NCBI GenBank assembly: GCA_947457975.1
Contig: CANGYC010000001.1
Coordinates: forward strand, 1-27,101
Length of the DNA: 27,101 nucleotides
DNA from: Comamonadaceae bacterium
Lineage (GTDB): Bacteria > Pseudomonadota > Gammaproteobacteria > Burkholderiales > Burkholderiaceae_C
Direction of reading: 5' to 3'
Part shown: in pieces, positions 1-8,105 of the stretch
Layout: every line of letters begins with the position of its first letter
Numbering within the stretch: the first letter of the stretch is position 1
Made by a program: the position numbers and the translations under genes
Notes under the pieces: generated by a model
Databases searched by the model: none
What the model saw: only the letters and a program-made list of their open reading frames with translations
Told to the model about the DNA's origin: nothing

Positions 1-236
1 CATAATCGTCGGTTTTCCCTGTTCGGCAGGGCAGCTGAAGATGCGCCGTATGGGCGCTTCTTATTAGCTACCGACCAGAACCCTGTCCAGGTCGCGGGCC
101 TTTCAAGTCAGCAACCAGGGCCTTGGCGACATTGCAGCCTGGCTGCTTGGCAGCTCACCGCGCTGCAGGTTAAGGCCTAAAAGTTGCCAAGGAGTTGCCG
201 AGGGCCGAGGGATTTTTAAAGCTCGAAGGACTCATC
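1..236. other. rpmH upstream region, probably origin-proximal
   Basis: No gene is complete here. The conserved order in this group places dnaA, transcribed leftwards, beyond position 1. The CAT at 1-3 could be the reverse complement of a start codon, but with one codon visible this cannot be shown. I looked for DnaA boxes (TTATNCACA and close variants) and found none, and the stretch is not AT-rich. The rpmH Shine-Dalgarno AAGGA lies at 226-230. A TTGGCA at 147-152 resembles a -35 element, but no good -10 follows at the right spacing, so I do not call a promoter. Confidence 0.4.
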
Positions 237-371
237 ATGAAACGCACTTATCAACCGTCCAAAGTCAAACGCGCCCGCACCCACGGCTTCCTGGCCCGCA
301 TGCGCACCCGTGGTGGCCGTGCCGTCATCAACGCACGCCGCGCCAAGGGCCGCAAGCGCCTGGCTGTCTAA
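237..371 (+). CDS. rpmH: 50S ribosomal protein L34
   Basis: This encodes the 44-residue L34 protein of the large ribosomal subunit. The sequence begins [15 protein letters not shown] and ends GRKRLAV, the strongly basic pattern of the family, and the length is exactly usual. The ATG at 237 is preceded by AAGGA at 226-230, six bases away. It is the first gene of the rpmH-rnpA-yidD-yidC-mnmE block, a well-conserved origin-side cluster that ties the translation machinery to membrane protein insertion. The rnpA start follows 11 bases after the stop, so the two are almost surely co-transcribed. Identification is certain from the sequence alone. Confidence 0.98.
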   Translation: MKRTYQPSKVKRARTHGFLARMRTRGGRAVINARRAKGRKRLAV

Positions 372-382
372 GTCCAGGCCCT

Positions 383-844
383 TTGGTCCGGTTGGCGGGC
401 AAGGCCTTGTTGCGGCTCAAGACTCGGGCGCAGTTCCAGGCGGTGCTCGCCCAGCGCGTCATTGCCAAGTCCGAGCACTTTGCGCTTCATCGCCACAGCC
501 TCGAGGGCAGCGCCACGGCCGCTGGTCAGCCGGCCATGCCGCAGGCGCTCAGCGCCCCTTCGGCCGCAGTGGCCCGCCCCCTGTTCTCTCCGCTCGGGCT
601 CTGGCTGGGCGCCATGGTTCCCAAGCGCTGGGCCAAGCGCTCTGTCACCCGGCACGCCATCAAGCGCCAGATTTATGACGTCGCCGATGCCATGCTGCCC
701 ACGCACGACCAGGCAGCCTATCTGGTGCGCTTGCGCACCGGCTTTTCCCGTCAGCACTTTCTCAGCAGTTCGTCCGAGCAGCTCAAGCAGGCCGTTCGAG
801 CCGAGCTGCAGGGGCTGATGGCCCGCGTGTCTCCACCGGCCTGA
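383..844 (+). CDS. rnpA: Ribonuclease P protein component
   Basis: This is the protein subunit that assists the RNase P RNA in maturing tRNA 5' ends. The N-terminal RLKTRAQFQAVL and the C-terminal block KRWAKRSVTRHAIKRQIYDVA are the family's RNA-binding signatures. The usual core is RNxIKR; here the Asn position reads His (RHAIKR). At up to 153 residues it is longer than the typical 115-125. The extra length is an Ala/Pro/Ser-rich insert around residues 35-65, between the first strand region and LGAMVPKRWAKR. The start is uncertain: the TTG at 383 has AGG at 376-378 only four bases away, and TTG codons at 407 and 410 are alternatives. It sits between rpmH and yidD, as expected. The family call is secure; the start is not. 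Confidence 0.93.
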   Translation: MVRLAGKALLRLKTRAQFQAVLAQRVIAKSEHFALHRHSLEGSATAAGQPAMPQALSAPSAAVARPLFSPLGLWLGAMVPKRWAKRSVTRHAIKRQIYDVADAMLPTHDQAAYLVRLRTGFSRQHFLSSSSEQLKQAVRAELQGLMARVSPPA

Positions 845-851
845 ACCGAAC

Positions 852-1154
852 ATGTCGTCTTTGTTCACCACCGTCTCTCGATGGCCGCAGGCCTGCTTGA
901 TGGCCTTGGTGCGCGCCTATCGCTTGCTGCTCAGCCCCAGCCTGGGCTCGGCCTGCCGCTTCGAGCCCAGCTGTTCGGCCTATGCCCTGCAGGCGCTCGA
1001 GCAGCATGGCGCGGCCGGCGGCACCTACCTTACCCTGCGCCGGCTCGTCCGCTGCCACCCCTGGTGTGACGGGGGCTGCGATCCCGTGCCCTCCACCCTT
1101 TTCTCCCACCTGGCCTCCCCCGAGGCCCTGCCTTCCGCAAAGAAGCCTTCATGA
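852..1154 (+). CDS. yidD: Membrane protein insertion efficiency factor YidD
   Basis: A 100-residue YidD protein, a small membrane-associated factor that helps YidC-dependent insertion of inner-membrane proteins. The diagnostic stretch is visible at about residues 20-75: RAYRLLLSPSLG, then CRFEPSCSAYALQALEQHG, then RLVRCHPWCDGGCDPVP, with the conserved cysteines in place. An N-terminal amphipathic helix (residues 5-20) precedes it. The ATG at 852 lies seven bases after the rnpA stop. The last codons overlap the yidC start in an ATGA at 1151-1154, indicating translational coupling to its functional partner. The C-terminal tail after residue 80 is low in conservation, as is usual. Confidence 0.95.
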   Translation: MSSLFTTVSRWPQACLMALVRAYRLLLSPSLGSACRFEPSCSAYALQALEQHGAAGGTYLTLRRLVRCHPWCDGGCDPVPSTLFSHLASPEALPSAKKPS

Positions 1155-2857
1155 ATGACATTCGCCGCACCATCTTGTGGGTGATCTTTGGTTTCTCCAT
1201 GGTCCTGCTCTGGGACCAGTGGCAGATCCATAACGGACACAAGCCCACCTTTTTCCCGCAACCGGCCACGCCGCCGGCGGCCCAGGGCAGCCCGGCCGTG
1301 AAGTCCGATGCGGTGCCGGCCCCGGCCGTTGTCGCTGCCGCCGTCACCCCGGGTGCGGGCGTCAGTGCCGTGCCTGGCCTGGGCCAGCCCAGCGCGACGG
1401 CGCAGAAGCAGCGCATCGAGGTCAAGACCGACGTGCTGCAGCTGAGCTTTGACAGCGAGGGTGGCTCGCTGGTGCAATCGGTCTTCAAGCAATACGCCGA
1501 CCTCAATGACACGCGCAAGGGCTTCGTGCTGCTCGATGAGAGCGCAGGCCGCGTGTACGTGGCCCAGTCTGGCCTGATCGGTGCAGCCGGTGCGAGCCTG
1601 CCTACCCACAAGACCCTCATGACCGTGGTGCCCGGCGAGCGCGAGCTCAAGGACGGCCAAAACCAGCTGGAGCTGCAGTTCCAGTCGCCCGAGGTGGGTG
1701 GCCTCAAGCTGGTCAAGACCTATGTGTTCAAGCGCGGCTCCTACGACATCGCCGTCCGCCATGAGATGGTGAACGTGGGCAATACGCCGGTGACGCCCCA
1801 GCTCTACCTGCAACTGGTGCGCGATGGCAACAAGCCCGAGGGCGAGTCGGCCTTTTATTCCACCTTCACCGGTCCGGCCATCTACACAGAAGCCAAGAAG
1901 TACCAGAAGGTGGAGTTCACCGACATCGAAAAGAACAAGATCGAGATCGACAAGCAGTCCACCAATGGCTATATCGCCATGGTGCAGCACTACTTCGCCT
2001 CGGCCTGGCTGCTGGCCGATGGCATTCAGCGCGATCTCTTTGTGCGCAAGGTCGACAACAACCTCTACGCCGTGGGCATGATTGCCCCTCTGCAGGCCCT
2101 GGCGCCCGGCGCCAGCCAGGTGCTCGAGGCCAAGCTCTTCGTCGGTCCCCAGGAAGAAAAAACCCTGGAAGCGCTGGCCCCGGGCCTGGAGCTGGTGAAG
2201 GACTATGGCTGGCTCACCATTCTGGCCAAGCCGCTCTATTGGCTGCTGGACAAGCTGCACGGCGTGCTGCAGAACTGGGGCTGGGCCATCGTGGCGCTGG
2301 TGCTGCTGCTCAAGATCGCCTTTTACTGGCTAAACGCCAAGGCTTACGCCAGCATGGCCAAGATGAAGGCCATCAATCCCAAGATCATGGAGATGCGTGA
2401 GCGCCTGAAGGACAAGCCTCAGGAAATGCAGGTGGCCATGATGAAGATCTACCGCGAGGAGAAGGTCAACCCCATGGGCGGGTGCTTTCCCATCATGGTC
2501 CAGATCCCGGTGTTCATCGCCCTGTACTGGGTGCTGCTGTCCAGCGTGGAGATGCGCAACGCTCCCTGGGTGGGCTGGATCCGCGACCTCTCGGCCCCCG
2601 ATCCCTATTTCATCCTGCCCGTCGTGATGACCCTCACCACGCTGCTGCAAACGGCACTCAACCCCATGCCGCCCGACCCCATGCAGGCCAAGCTGATGTG
2701 GTTCATGCCTCTGATCTTCAGCGTGATGTTCTTCTTCTTCCCGGCGGGTCTGGTGCTGTACTGGATCACCAACAACATCCTGTCGATTGCGCAGCAGTGG
2801 GTCATCAACACCCGCATGGGTGTGCCGCCCCAGTTCAATATGCCCAAGTTCAAGTAA
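1151..2857 (+). CDS. yidC: Membrane protein insertase YidC
   Basis: A 568-residue inner-membrane insertase that integrates and folds membrane proteins, alone or with SecYEG. The first transmembrane segment (about residues 5-22) is followed by an Ala/Pro-rich linker to about residue 85. A beta-rich periplasmic domain then runs to about 345. The conserved five-helix insertase core starts near residue 351 (YGWLTILAKPLYWLLDKLH) and runs to the end, including the PMGGCFPIMVQIPVFIALYWVL region and a final basic tail. The length matches Gram-negative YidC (about 540-570). The ATG overlaps the yidD stop by four bases. The gene order yidD-yidC-mnmE is standard in this group. Confidence 0.98.
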   Translation: MNDIRRTILWVIFGFSMVLLWDQWQIHNGHKPTFFPQPATPPAAQGSPAVKSDAVPAPAVVAAAVTPGAGVSAVPGLGQPSATAQKQRIEVKTDVLQLSFDSEGGSLVQSVFKQYADLNDTRKGFVLLDESAGRVYVAQSGLIGAAGASLPTHKTLMTVVPGERELKDGQNQLELQFQSPEVGGLKLVKTYVFKRGSYDIAVRHEMVNVGNTPVTPQLYLQLVRDGNKPEGESAFYSTFTGPAIYTEAKKYQKVEFTDIEKNKIEIDKQSTNGYIAMVQHYFASAWLLADGIQRDLFVRKVDNNLYAVGMIAPLQALAPGASQVLEAKLFVGPQEEKTLEALAPGLELVKDYGWLTILAKPLYWLLDKLHGVLQNWGWAIVALVLLLKIAFYWLNAKAYASMAKMKAINPKIMEMRERLKDKPQEMQVAMMKIYREEKVNPMGGCFPIMVQIPVFIALYWVLLSSVEMRNAPWVGWIRDLSAPDPYFILPVVMTLTTLLQTALNPMPPDPMQAKLMWFMPLIFSVMFFFFPAGLVLYWITNNILSIAQQWVINTRMGVPPQFNMPKFK

Positions 2858-2874
2858 GGCAGACGCTGCGCTGT

Positions 2875-2921
2875 GGCACCCTCTTCCTCTGGGAGAGGGT
2901 GGGGGTGAGGGCAGCGGTGCC
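2875..2921. repeat. REP-like palindromic element between yidC and mnmE
   Basis: Two nested inverted repeats fill the gap after yidC. The outer arms GGCACC (2875-2880) and GGTGCC (2916-2921) enclose inner arms ACCCTCT (2878-2884) and AGAGGGT (2894-2900). The right part, GGGAGAGGGTGGGGGTGAGG, matches from memory a very common intergenic palindromic repeat of beta- and gammaproteobacteria. Only one copy is in the window. It could act as a transcript-stabilising or attenuating hairpin between yidC and mnmE, but there is no U-tract, so it is not called a terminator. Confidence 0.6.
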
Positions 2922-2958
2922 TGGGACCACGCAGATGCTTTGCTGAAAGTTTGCAGCC

Positions 2959-4395
2959 ATGCTTGCCCGCCAGCACGACCCCATCGTCGCCATTGCCACC
3001 GCACCCGGCCGCGGCGCCGTGGGCATGGTGCGGGTTTCTGGCCGGAACCTGGCCGCCTTGGCGCAGGCCCTCACCGGTCGCGTACTCCAACCGCGCCTGG
3101 CCAGCTACGGCCCCTTTCATGATGCGTCGGGCCAGCCCATCGACCAGGGTCTGGCCCTTTTTTTTCCCGCACCGCACTCCTACACCGGCGAAGACGTGCT
3201 GGAGCTGCAGGCCCACGGCGGGCCGGTGGTGTTGCAGCTCCTGGTGCAGCGCTGCCTGCAAGCTGCTGCCGAGGCTGATGCCAGCGGCCGCCCGCGCCTG
3301 GCCGGCCTGCGCGCGGCCCAGCCCGGCGAGTTCACGCAGCGCGCTTTTCTCAATGACAAGATCGACCTGGCCCAGGCCGAGGCGATTGCCGACCTGATCG
3401 ATGCCAGCACCGAGACCGCGGCGCGCTCGGCGGCGCGCTCGCTCTCGGGCGCCTTTTGCGAGGAGATCGCCGGCCTGCTCGAGCAGCTCGTGCACCTGCG
3501 CATGCTGGTCGAGGCCACGCTGGACTTTCCCGAAGAAGACATCGACTTCATCGAACAGGCCGATGCCAAGGGCCAGCTGCAGCGCCTGCAGCAGCGCTTG
3601 CAGACCGTCATGCAGCGCGCGCAGCAGGGTGCCATCCTGCGCGAAGGCATCAAGGTGGTGATTGCCGGCCAGCCCAACGCCGGCAAGAGCTCGCTGCTCA
3701 ATGCGCTGGCGGGTGCAGAGCTGGCCATCGTCACCCCCATTGCCGGCACCACGCGCGACAAGGTCTCGCAGCTCATCCAGATCGAGGGCGTGCCCCTGCA
3801 CGTGGTGGACACCGCCGGTCTGCGCGATCCCGAAGGCGCTGGCGTTGATGAAGTGGAGCGCATCGGCATCGCCCGCGCCTGGGCCGAGATCGAGAGCGCC
3901 GATGCGGTGCTCTTCCTGCACGACTTGGTGCGCCACCACGGGCAGGGCGAGGAGGCCCGCGAACACCGCGCCGCTGACCAGGCGATTGCCGAGCTGCTGG
4001 CGCGTCAGTTGCCCGCCGCCACGCCGGTGCTGCAGGTCTGGAACAAGGCTGATGCGGCCGCCCCTGAGGCGCTGGCTGCCTGTGAGGGCCTGCGCATCTC
4101 CGCCAAGACCGGCGCGGGCCTGGCTGGTCTGCGCCAGCGCCTGCTGGACATCGCCGGCTGGCAGTCCGCACCCGAAGGCCTCTTCATGGCCCGCGAGCGC
4201 CACGTGCAGGCCCTGCACACCGTGCGCGTGCAGCTCGAACAAGCCAGCGCGCAGCTCAGCTCGCCCGCTCCCGCCCTGGACCTGTTGGCCGAAGACCTGC
4301 GCCAGGCCCAGCAGGCGCTGAGCCACATCACAGGCGAGTTCACACCAGATGATCTGCTGGGCGAGATCTTCTCCAAGTTCTGCATTGGCAAGTAA
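2959..4395 (+). CDS. mnmE: tRNA modification GTPase MnmE (TrmE)
   Basis: With MnmG (GidA), this GTPase makes the 5-carboxymethylaminomethyl modification of wobble uridine in certain tRNAs. The protein is 478 residues. The N-terminal folate-binding TrmE domain (about 1-125) contains [21 protein letters not shown] helical domain follows, with the G domain inserted in it: P-loop GQPNAGKSS at about 237-245, then GTTRD, DTAG at 284-287 and NKAD at 362-365. The C-terminus ends FCIGK with the conserved Cys at 475. All motifs are intact and the length is normal (450-480). The start at 2959 gives [17 protein letters not shown], typical of the group, although the Shine-Dalgarno is weak. The gene closes the rpmH-mnmE block. 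Confidence 0.98.
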   Translation: MLARQHDPIVAIATAPGRGAVGMVRVSGRNLAALAQALTGRVLQPRLASYGPFHDASGQPIDQGLALFFPAPHSYTGEDVLELQAHGGPVVLQLLVQRCLQAAAEADASGRPRLAGLRAAQPGEFTQRAFLNDKIDLAQAEAIADLIDASTETAARSAARSLSGAFCEEIAGLLEQLVHLRMLVEATLDFPEEDIDFIEQADAKGQLQRLQQRLQTVMQRAQQGAILREGIKVVIAGQPNAGKSSLLNALAGAELAIVTPIAGTTRDKVSQLIQIEGVPLHVVDTAGLRDPEGAGVDEVERIGIARAWAEIESADAVLFLHDLVRHHGQGEEAREHRAADQAIAELLARQLPAATPVLQVWNKADAAAPEALAACEGLRISAKTGAGLAGLRQRLLDIAGWQSAPEGLFMARERHVQALHTVRVQLEQASAQLSSPAPALDLLAEDLRQAQQALSHITGEFTPDDLLGEIFSKFCIGK

Positions 4396-4434
4396 GGCCG
4401 GCCCGTCAGCGCTCATGAGCGATGATGCCCTGAC

Positions 4435-5850
4435 ATGCTGCCTGCCTCTTCCCCACCGACCGGCCTGATGGGTCGCGAGCGCCACCTCGCCGCCTTCACC
4501 ATCTTGCTGGGCATCGCCTTGTCGGTGCTGGACGCCACCAGCATCACCCTGGGCCTGCCGACCATGGCACGCGACCTGGGCGTGCCCGCCGACCAGGCCA
4601 TCTGGGTCATCAACGCCTTTCAGCTGGCCGCACTGGTGGCCCTGCTGCCGGTGGCCAACTGGGCCGAGCGCAGCAGCTTTCGCCGTGTGTACCTGGTGGG
4701 TGCGGCGCTCTGGGGCACGGCGTCTGCGGTGGCGGGCCTGGCCGATTCCTTGCCGCTCCTGATGGCTGCGCGCGTGGCCCAGGGCCTGGGTGCGGCCGGC
4801 CTCATGGCTGTCAACATGGCACTGGTGCGCCTGGTGTGGCCGCCGGCGCAGCTCGGGCGTGGCGTGGCCCTGAGCTCGGTGGTGGTGAGCCTGGCCACGG
4901 TGTGCGGGCCACTGGTGGCGGCGGCCATTCTGTCGGTGTCGTCCTGGCGCTGGCTGTTTGCCCTGAACGTGCCGGCCTGCGCGCTGGTGCTCTGGCTGGG
5001 CTGGCGCACCTTGCCCTTCAATGCACCCACACCCGGGTTGCTGCGCCCGAGCTGGCTGGACATGGTGCTCAATGCCGGCCTCTTTAGCCTGCTGTTTCTG
5101 GCCGCCGACTGCGTGGGCCGCTCGCTCAAGTCGGCCGCTCAGCGGACACAGTTCCTGGTGCAAGGGGCGCTGCTCTTGCTTGCCGGCCTCGTCGTGGCCG
5201 TGGTGCATGTGCGCCGTCAATCACGCCAGGCCCAGCCCTTGCTGCCACTGGACCTGCTGCGCATCCCCTTGTTTCGCCTCTCGATGATGACCTCCGTGGG
5301 CAGCTTTGCCGCGCAGACCATAGCCTATGTGGTGCTGCCTTTCTTGCTGCTGGAAGCCTGGCACGCACCGGCCGCCCAAGCGGGCTTCTTGATGTCGTGC
5401 TGGCCCGTCGGCACCTTTGTGGCCGCCTCGCTCGCAGGCCGCTGGATCGGCCGTTACCACAACGGCTGGCTGGGGGCCCTGGGTTTGGCTGGCCAGGCGC
5501 TGGGCTTGGCGGGCCTGGCCTGGGTGGCTTCGGTGGGTGGCCCCTACCTTGCCGTGGCCGCTTGCCTGCTCTTGTGCGGGCTGGGCTTTGGCCTGTTTCA
5601 GTCGCCCAACAACCACACCCTGATCACCAGCGCGCCGCCCGATCGCTCGGGCGCGGCCGGCGGCATGCTCGCCACCGGCCGGCTGACCGGGCAGACCTTG
5701 GGCGCCACCTTGGTGGCTGTGGTGTTTGCTGCCCATGGCCACGCCACTGAACAGTCGATGGCTGAGGCGCTGCTGGTGGCGGCGGTGCTGTCGGCCCTGG
5801 CCGCCATCGCCAGCTTTGCGCGCACGCGGCATCCGCTGCAGCCGCTCTGA
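4435..5850 (+). CDS. MFS transporter, DHA2 (EmrB/QacA-type) drug exporter family
   Basis: A 471-residue inner-membrane permease made almost entirely of hydrophobic segments. The DHA2 family signature LDATSITLGLP lies in the first membrane helix (about residues 30-40), followed by WVINAFQLAALVALLP. MAARVAQGLGAAGLMAVNMALV and the antiporter-type stretch VSLATVCGPLVAAAIL follow, with the rest spanning about 14 helices. Such proteins export toxic organic compounds using the proton gradient. The substrate cannot be told from the sequence, and no EmrA-like adaptor gene is next to it. The ATG at 4435 has no clear Shine-Dalgarno; the ATG at 4468 is an alternative. A strong terminator follows, separating it from the downstream operon. 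Confidence 0.88.
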   Translation: MLPASSPPTGLMGRERHLAAFTILLGIALSVLDATSITLGLPTMARDLGVPADQAIWVINAFQLAALVALLPVANWAERSSFRRVYLVGAALWGTASAVAGLADSLPLLMAARVAQGLGAAGLMAVNMALVRLVWPPAQLGRGVALSSVVVSLATVCGPLVAAAILSVSSWRWLFALNVPACALVLWLGWRTLPFNAPTPGLLRPSWLDMVLNAGLFSLLFLAADCVGRSLKSAAQRTQFLVQGALLLLAGLVVAVVHVRRQSRQAQPLLPLDLLRIPLFRLSMMTSVGSFAAQTIAYVVLPFLLLEAWHAPAAQAGFLMSCWPVGTFVAASLAGRWIGRYHNGWLGALGLAGQALGLAGLAWVASVGGPYLAVAACLLLCGLGFGLFQSPNNHTLITSAPPDRSGAAGGMLATGRLTGQTLGATLVAVVFAAHGHATEQSMAEALLVAAVLSALAAIASFARTRHPLQPL

Positions 5851-5868
5851 AGCCGCCTCAGGCGAAGA

Positions 5869-5901
5869 CCAGGCGCCACATCACAGCGTCTGGGCTTTTT
5901 T
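5869..5901 (+). terminator. Rho-independent terminator after the MFS gene
   Basis: CCAGGCGC (5869-5876) pairs with GCGTCTGG (5886-5893) in an 8-bp stem with one G-U pair and a 9-base loop. GC and then six T residues (5896-5901) follow. It lies 19 bases after the MFS stop codon and insulates the ABC/P450 operon from upstream transcription. Confidence 0.8.
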
Positions 5902-5917
5902 GCCTGCGCGGGAATGC

Positions 5918-5948
5918 TTGGTATTTCCACTAGTAGACATATCAACTA
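5918..5948 (+). promoter_or_regulatory. Candidate promoter with MarR-type operator dyad
   Basis: The 18-mer TAGTAGACATATCAACTA (5931-5948) is an imperfect palindrome, with 14 of 18 positions symmetric, of the TAGTnGA..TCnACTA form often seen for MarR-family operators. A second, wider dyad centred on ACTAGT has arms at 5918-5928 (TTGGTATTTCC) and 5935-5945 (AGACATATCAA) and overlaps it. TTGGTA (5918-5923) and TATCAA (5940-5945), 16 bases apart, could be weak -35 and -10 elements. The dyad lies between the terminator and the first gene of the operon, which itself encodes a MarR protein. The dyad is seen directly; the regulator match is inferred. Confidence 0.55.
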
Positions 5949-6024
5949 TCTGGCGGTGACAGTCGCGCATGCGGGCGCAGCACAAAGTCGGGCGTTTGCG
6001 AACTTCAACGAGCAGGAGACAAGC

Positions 6025-7194
6025 ATGGGTATGAGGACAAATTGGTTGGGCGCCGCCTTGTTGGCGGCGGGCATGGTCGGCGCCGCGCAGGCCCAGACCG
6101 TCAAGGTGGGCATCATTGCGCCCTTTTCAGGGCCTTTCGCGCATTACGGCACCTTGTTCAAGGCCGGCGCCGAGGCCTATGTGGCTAGCCAGGGCGGCAA
6201 GCTCGCCGGCCAGAACATCGAGTTTGTCTGGCGCGACGAGGGCGGCCCCAACCCTGCCAACACCCGCACTCTCGCTCAGGAACTCGTGGTCAAGGACAAG
6301 GTGGACTACATCGGCGGCATCGTCTTCTCGCCAAATGCGTCGGCGGTGGCGCCTGTCATCCAGGAATCGAAGACCCCCATGGTGATCTTCAATGCTGCTA
6401 CCAGCGACATCACCACCAGGTCCGACTACTACATCCGCACCAGCTATACGCTGTGGCAGGTCACGGTGCCGGCGGCGCAACACGCGGCCAAAAAGGGCTA
6501 CAAGCGCGTGGTCACGGCTGTTTCGGACTACGCTCCCGGCATTGACGCCGAGACCGCTTTCAAGGCCGAGTTCAGCAAGCTCGGCGGTCAAGTCACCGAG
6601 TCCATCCGCATGCCTGTGCGCACCACCGACTTCGCGCCCTTTGCCCAGCGCATCAAGGCCAGCGGCGCGCAGGCCGTCTATGTGTTCCTGCCCGGCGGCC
6701 CCCCCAACCTGGGCTTTGTGAAGGCCTACCAGGAAAATGGCCTGCGCCAAGCCGGCATCGAGTTCCTGGGTACTGCCGAGACCGACGAGTTCGACCTGCA
6801 AAAGTTCGGCGACAGCGCGCTCGGCCTGACGACCCTGTTCCACTATTCCGGCGCGCGCGACAGCGCCGCCAACAAGGCCTTCGTGGCCGCCGTGAACAAG
6901 CAAAACAAGGAGGCGGTCATCAACTACGCCACCGTAGGCGCTTGGGACGGCATGTATGTGATCCACAAGATGATCGAGGCCACCGGCGGTAAGCGCGACG
7001 GCGACAGGGCCATGGCTGCGGCCAAGACGCTCAAATGGGAAAGCCCGCGCGGGCCGGTGTCCATTGACCCCAACACCCGCCACATTACTCAGAACGTCTA
7101 TCTCCGCGTCGTTGAAAAAGGCCCGGGTGGCCTGCTCATCAACAAGGAAGTGCAGACCTTCCCTGCCCAGCCCGACCACGGCCTGGCCAAGTAA
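6025..7194 (+). CDS. ABC transporter periplasmic binding protein, branched-chain amino acid/aromatic acid type
   Basis: A 389-residue LivK-like (type I fold) solute-binding protein. Residues 1-23 are a Sec signal peptide ending AAQA, with cleavage before QTVKVGIIAPFSG. The mature protein shows the family pattern: VKVGIIAPFSGPFAHYG, a DEGG.NPANTR stretch, and a second lobe with GYKRVVTAVSDYAPG. The ATG at 6025 is chosen because AGGAG (6014-6018) is six bases upstream and the signal peptide then begins properly; an upstream in-frame ATG at 5914 would bury the signal peptide. It is the first gene of a complete importer that continues into a P450 system. The ligand is therefore more likely the aromatic acid substrate than an amino acid, because this binding-protein family includes known aromatic-acid receptors. 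Ligand identity is inference. Confidence 0.9.
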   Translation: MGMRTNWLGAALLAAGMVGAAQAQTVKVGIIAPFSGPFAHYGTLFKAGAEAYVASQGGKLAGQNIEFVWRDEGGPNPANTRTLAQELVVKDKVDYIGGIVFSPNASAVAPVIQESKTPMVIFNAATSDITTRSDYYIRTSYTLWQVTVPAAQHAAKKGYKRVVTAVSDYAPGIDAETAFKAEFSKLGGQVTESIRMPVRTTDFAPFAQRIKASGAQAVYVFLPGGPPNLGFVKAYQENGLRQAGIEFLGTAETDEFDLQKFGDSALGLTTLFHYSGARDSAANKAFVAAVNKQNKEAVINYATVGAWDGMYVIHKMIEATGGKRDGDRAMAAAKTLKWESPRGPVSIDPNTRHITQNVYLRVVEKGPGGLLINKEVQTFPAQPDHGLAK

Positions 7195-7220
7195 GCGCAG
7201 CTCAGACCTCGGGGGACGGC

Positions 7221-8087
7221 GTGACCTTGCTGGCCAACATCCTGATTGATGGCATCGCCTACGGCATGGTGCTGTTCATCATCGCGGTGGGTCTGTCGGT
7301 CACCCTGGGGCTGATGCGCTTCGTGAATCTGGCCCATGGCGCCTTTGCCATGACGGGCGGCTACCTGGCCGCCTGGCTGGTGGGCGCGCAGGGCTGGCCA
7401 TTTGCGTGGGGCGCTCTAGCGGCGGTGGTCCTCACTGGATTGCTCGGCATGCTGCTCGAGGCCTTGGTGCTGCGCAGGCTCTACCGGCGCAGCGAGTTGC
7501 AGCAGGTGCTCTTCACCATTGGCCTGACCTTTCTCTTCGTGGCCACCGCCAATCTGCTGGCCGGCCCCGAGGTGCAGCTCATCCCTCTGCCCGGCTGGCT
7601 CAAGACGCCGGTCGATCTGGGCATCCGCACCTTGCCCGCGCAGCGCCTGCTGGTCATCGCCGCAGGCCTGGCGGTGCTGCTGCTGAGCGCCTGGGTGCTG
7701 GGGCGCTCGCGCTTTGGCATTTGGCTGCGCGCCACGGTGGATAACACCGGCGCTGCTGCCGCTTTAGGCATTCCGGTGCAGTGGGTTTATGCACTGACCT
7801 TTGGCGTGGGCGCTGCCCTGGCCGGGCTGGGCGGCATCCTGGGCGCCGAGCTCATGCCCCTGGAGCCCTACTACCCCATCAAGTACCTGGTGCTCGTGTT
7901 GGTGGTGGTGGCCGTGGGCGGCATGGGTAGCATCACCGGTTCGGCGGTGGCTGCCCTGGCCTTGGGCACCATCGAGACCGCGAGCAAGTACCTGGCTTCG
8001 GACTGGGGTAGCCTGTTTTTCTTCCTGTCCATGGCGCTTTTCCTGGCCTGGCGCCCGCAGGGGCTGCTGGTGGCCCGGCGCACCTGA
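7221..8087 (+). CDS. ABC transporter permease, LivH type
   Basis: A 288-residue inner-membrane permease of the branched-chain amino acid (HAAT) uptake family. It has about eight hydrophobic segments and the family stretch GLSVTLGLMRFVNLAHGAFA near residues 27-46. The C-terminal GGMGSITGSAVAALALG loop contacts the ATPase in this family. A GTG start at 7221 follows a GGGGGA stretch and lies 26 bases after the binding-protein stop. It pairs with the next gene (LivM type) to form the membrane channel. By position it serves the same substrate as the binding protein; amino acid transport remains possible. Confidence 0.93.
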   Translation: MTLLANILIDGIAYGMVLFIIAVGLSVTLGLMRFVNLAHGAFAMTGGYLAAWLVGAQGWPFAWGALAAVVLTGLLGMLLEALVLRRLYRRSELQQVLFTIGLTFLFVATANLLAGPEVQLIPLPGWLKTPVDLGIRTLPAQRLLVIAAGLAVLLLSAWVLGRSRFGIWLRATVDNTGAAAALGIPVQWVYALTFGVGAALAGLGGILGAELMPLEPYYPIKYLVLVLVVVAVGGMGSITGSAVAALALGTIETASKYLASDWGSLFFFLSMALFLAWRPQGLLVARRT

Positions 8088-8105
8088 ACACCCGGCCCTG
8101 CTCTC

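Noticed and set aside
2605-5220. Very long open frame on the minus strand across yidC, mnmE and the MFS gene
   Set aside because: It is antisense to three well-identified genes and its product is rich in His, Gln, Gly and Arg, as expected from the mirror of GC-biased codons.
5914-6024. Upstream ATG extension of the binding protein
   Set aside because: It would put 37 residues before a normal signal peptide, and the ATG at 6025 has a well-placed AGGAG.
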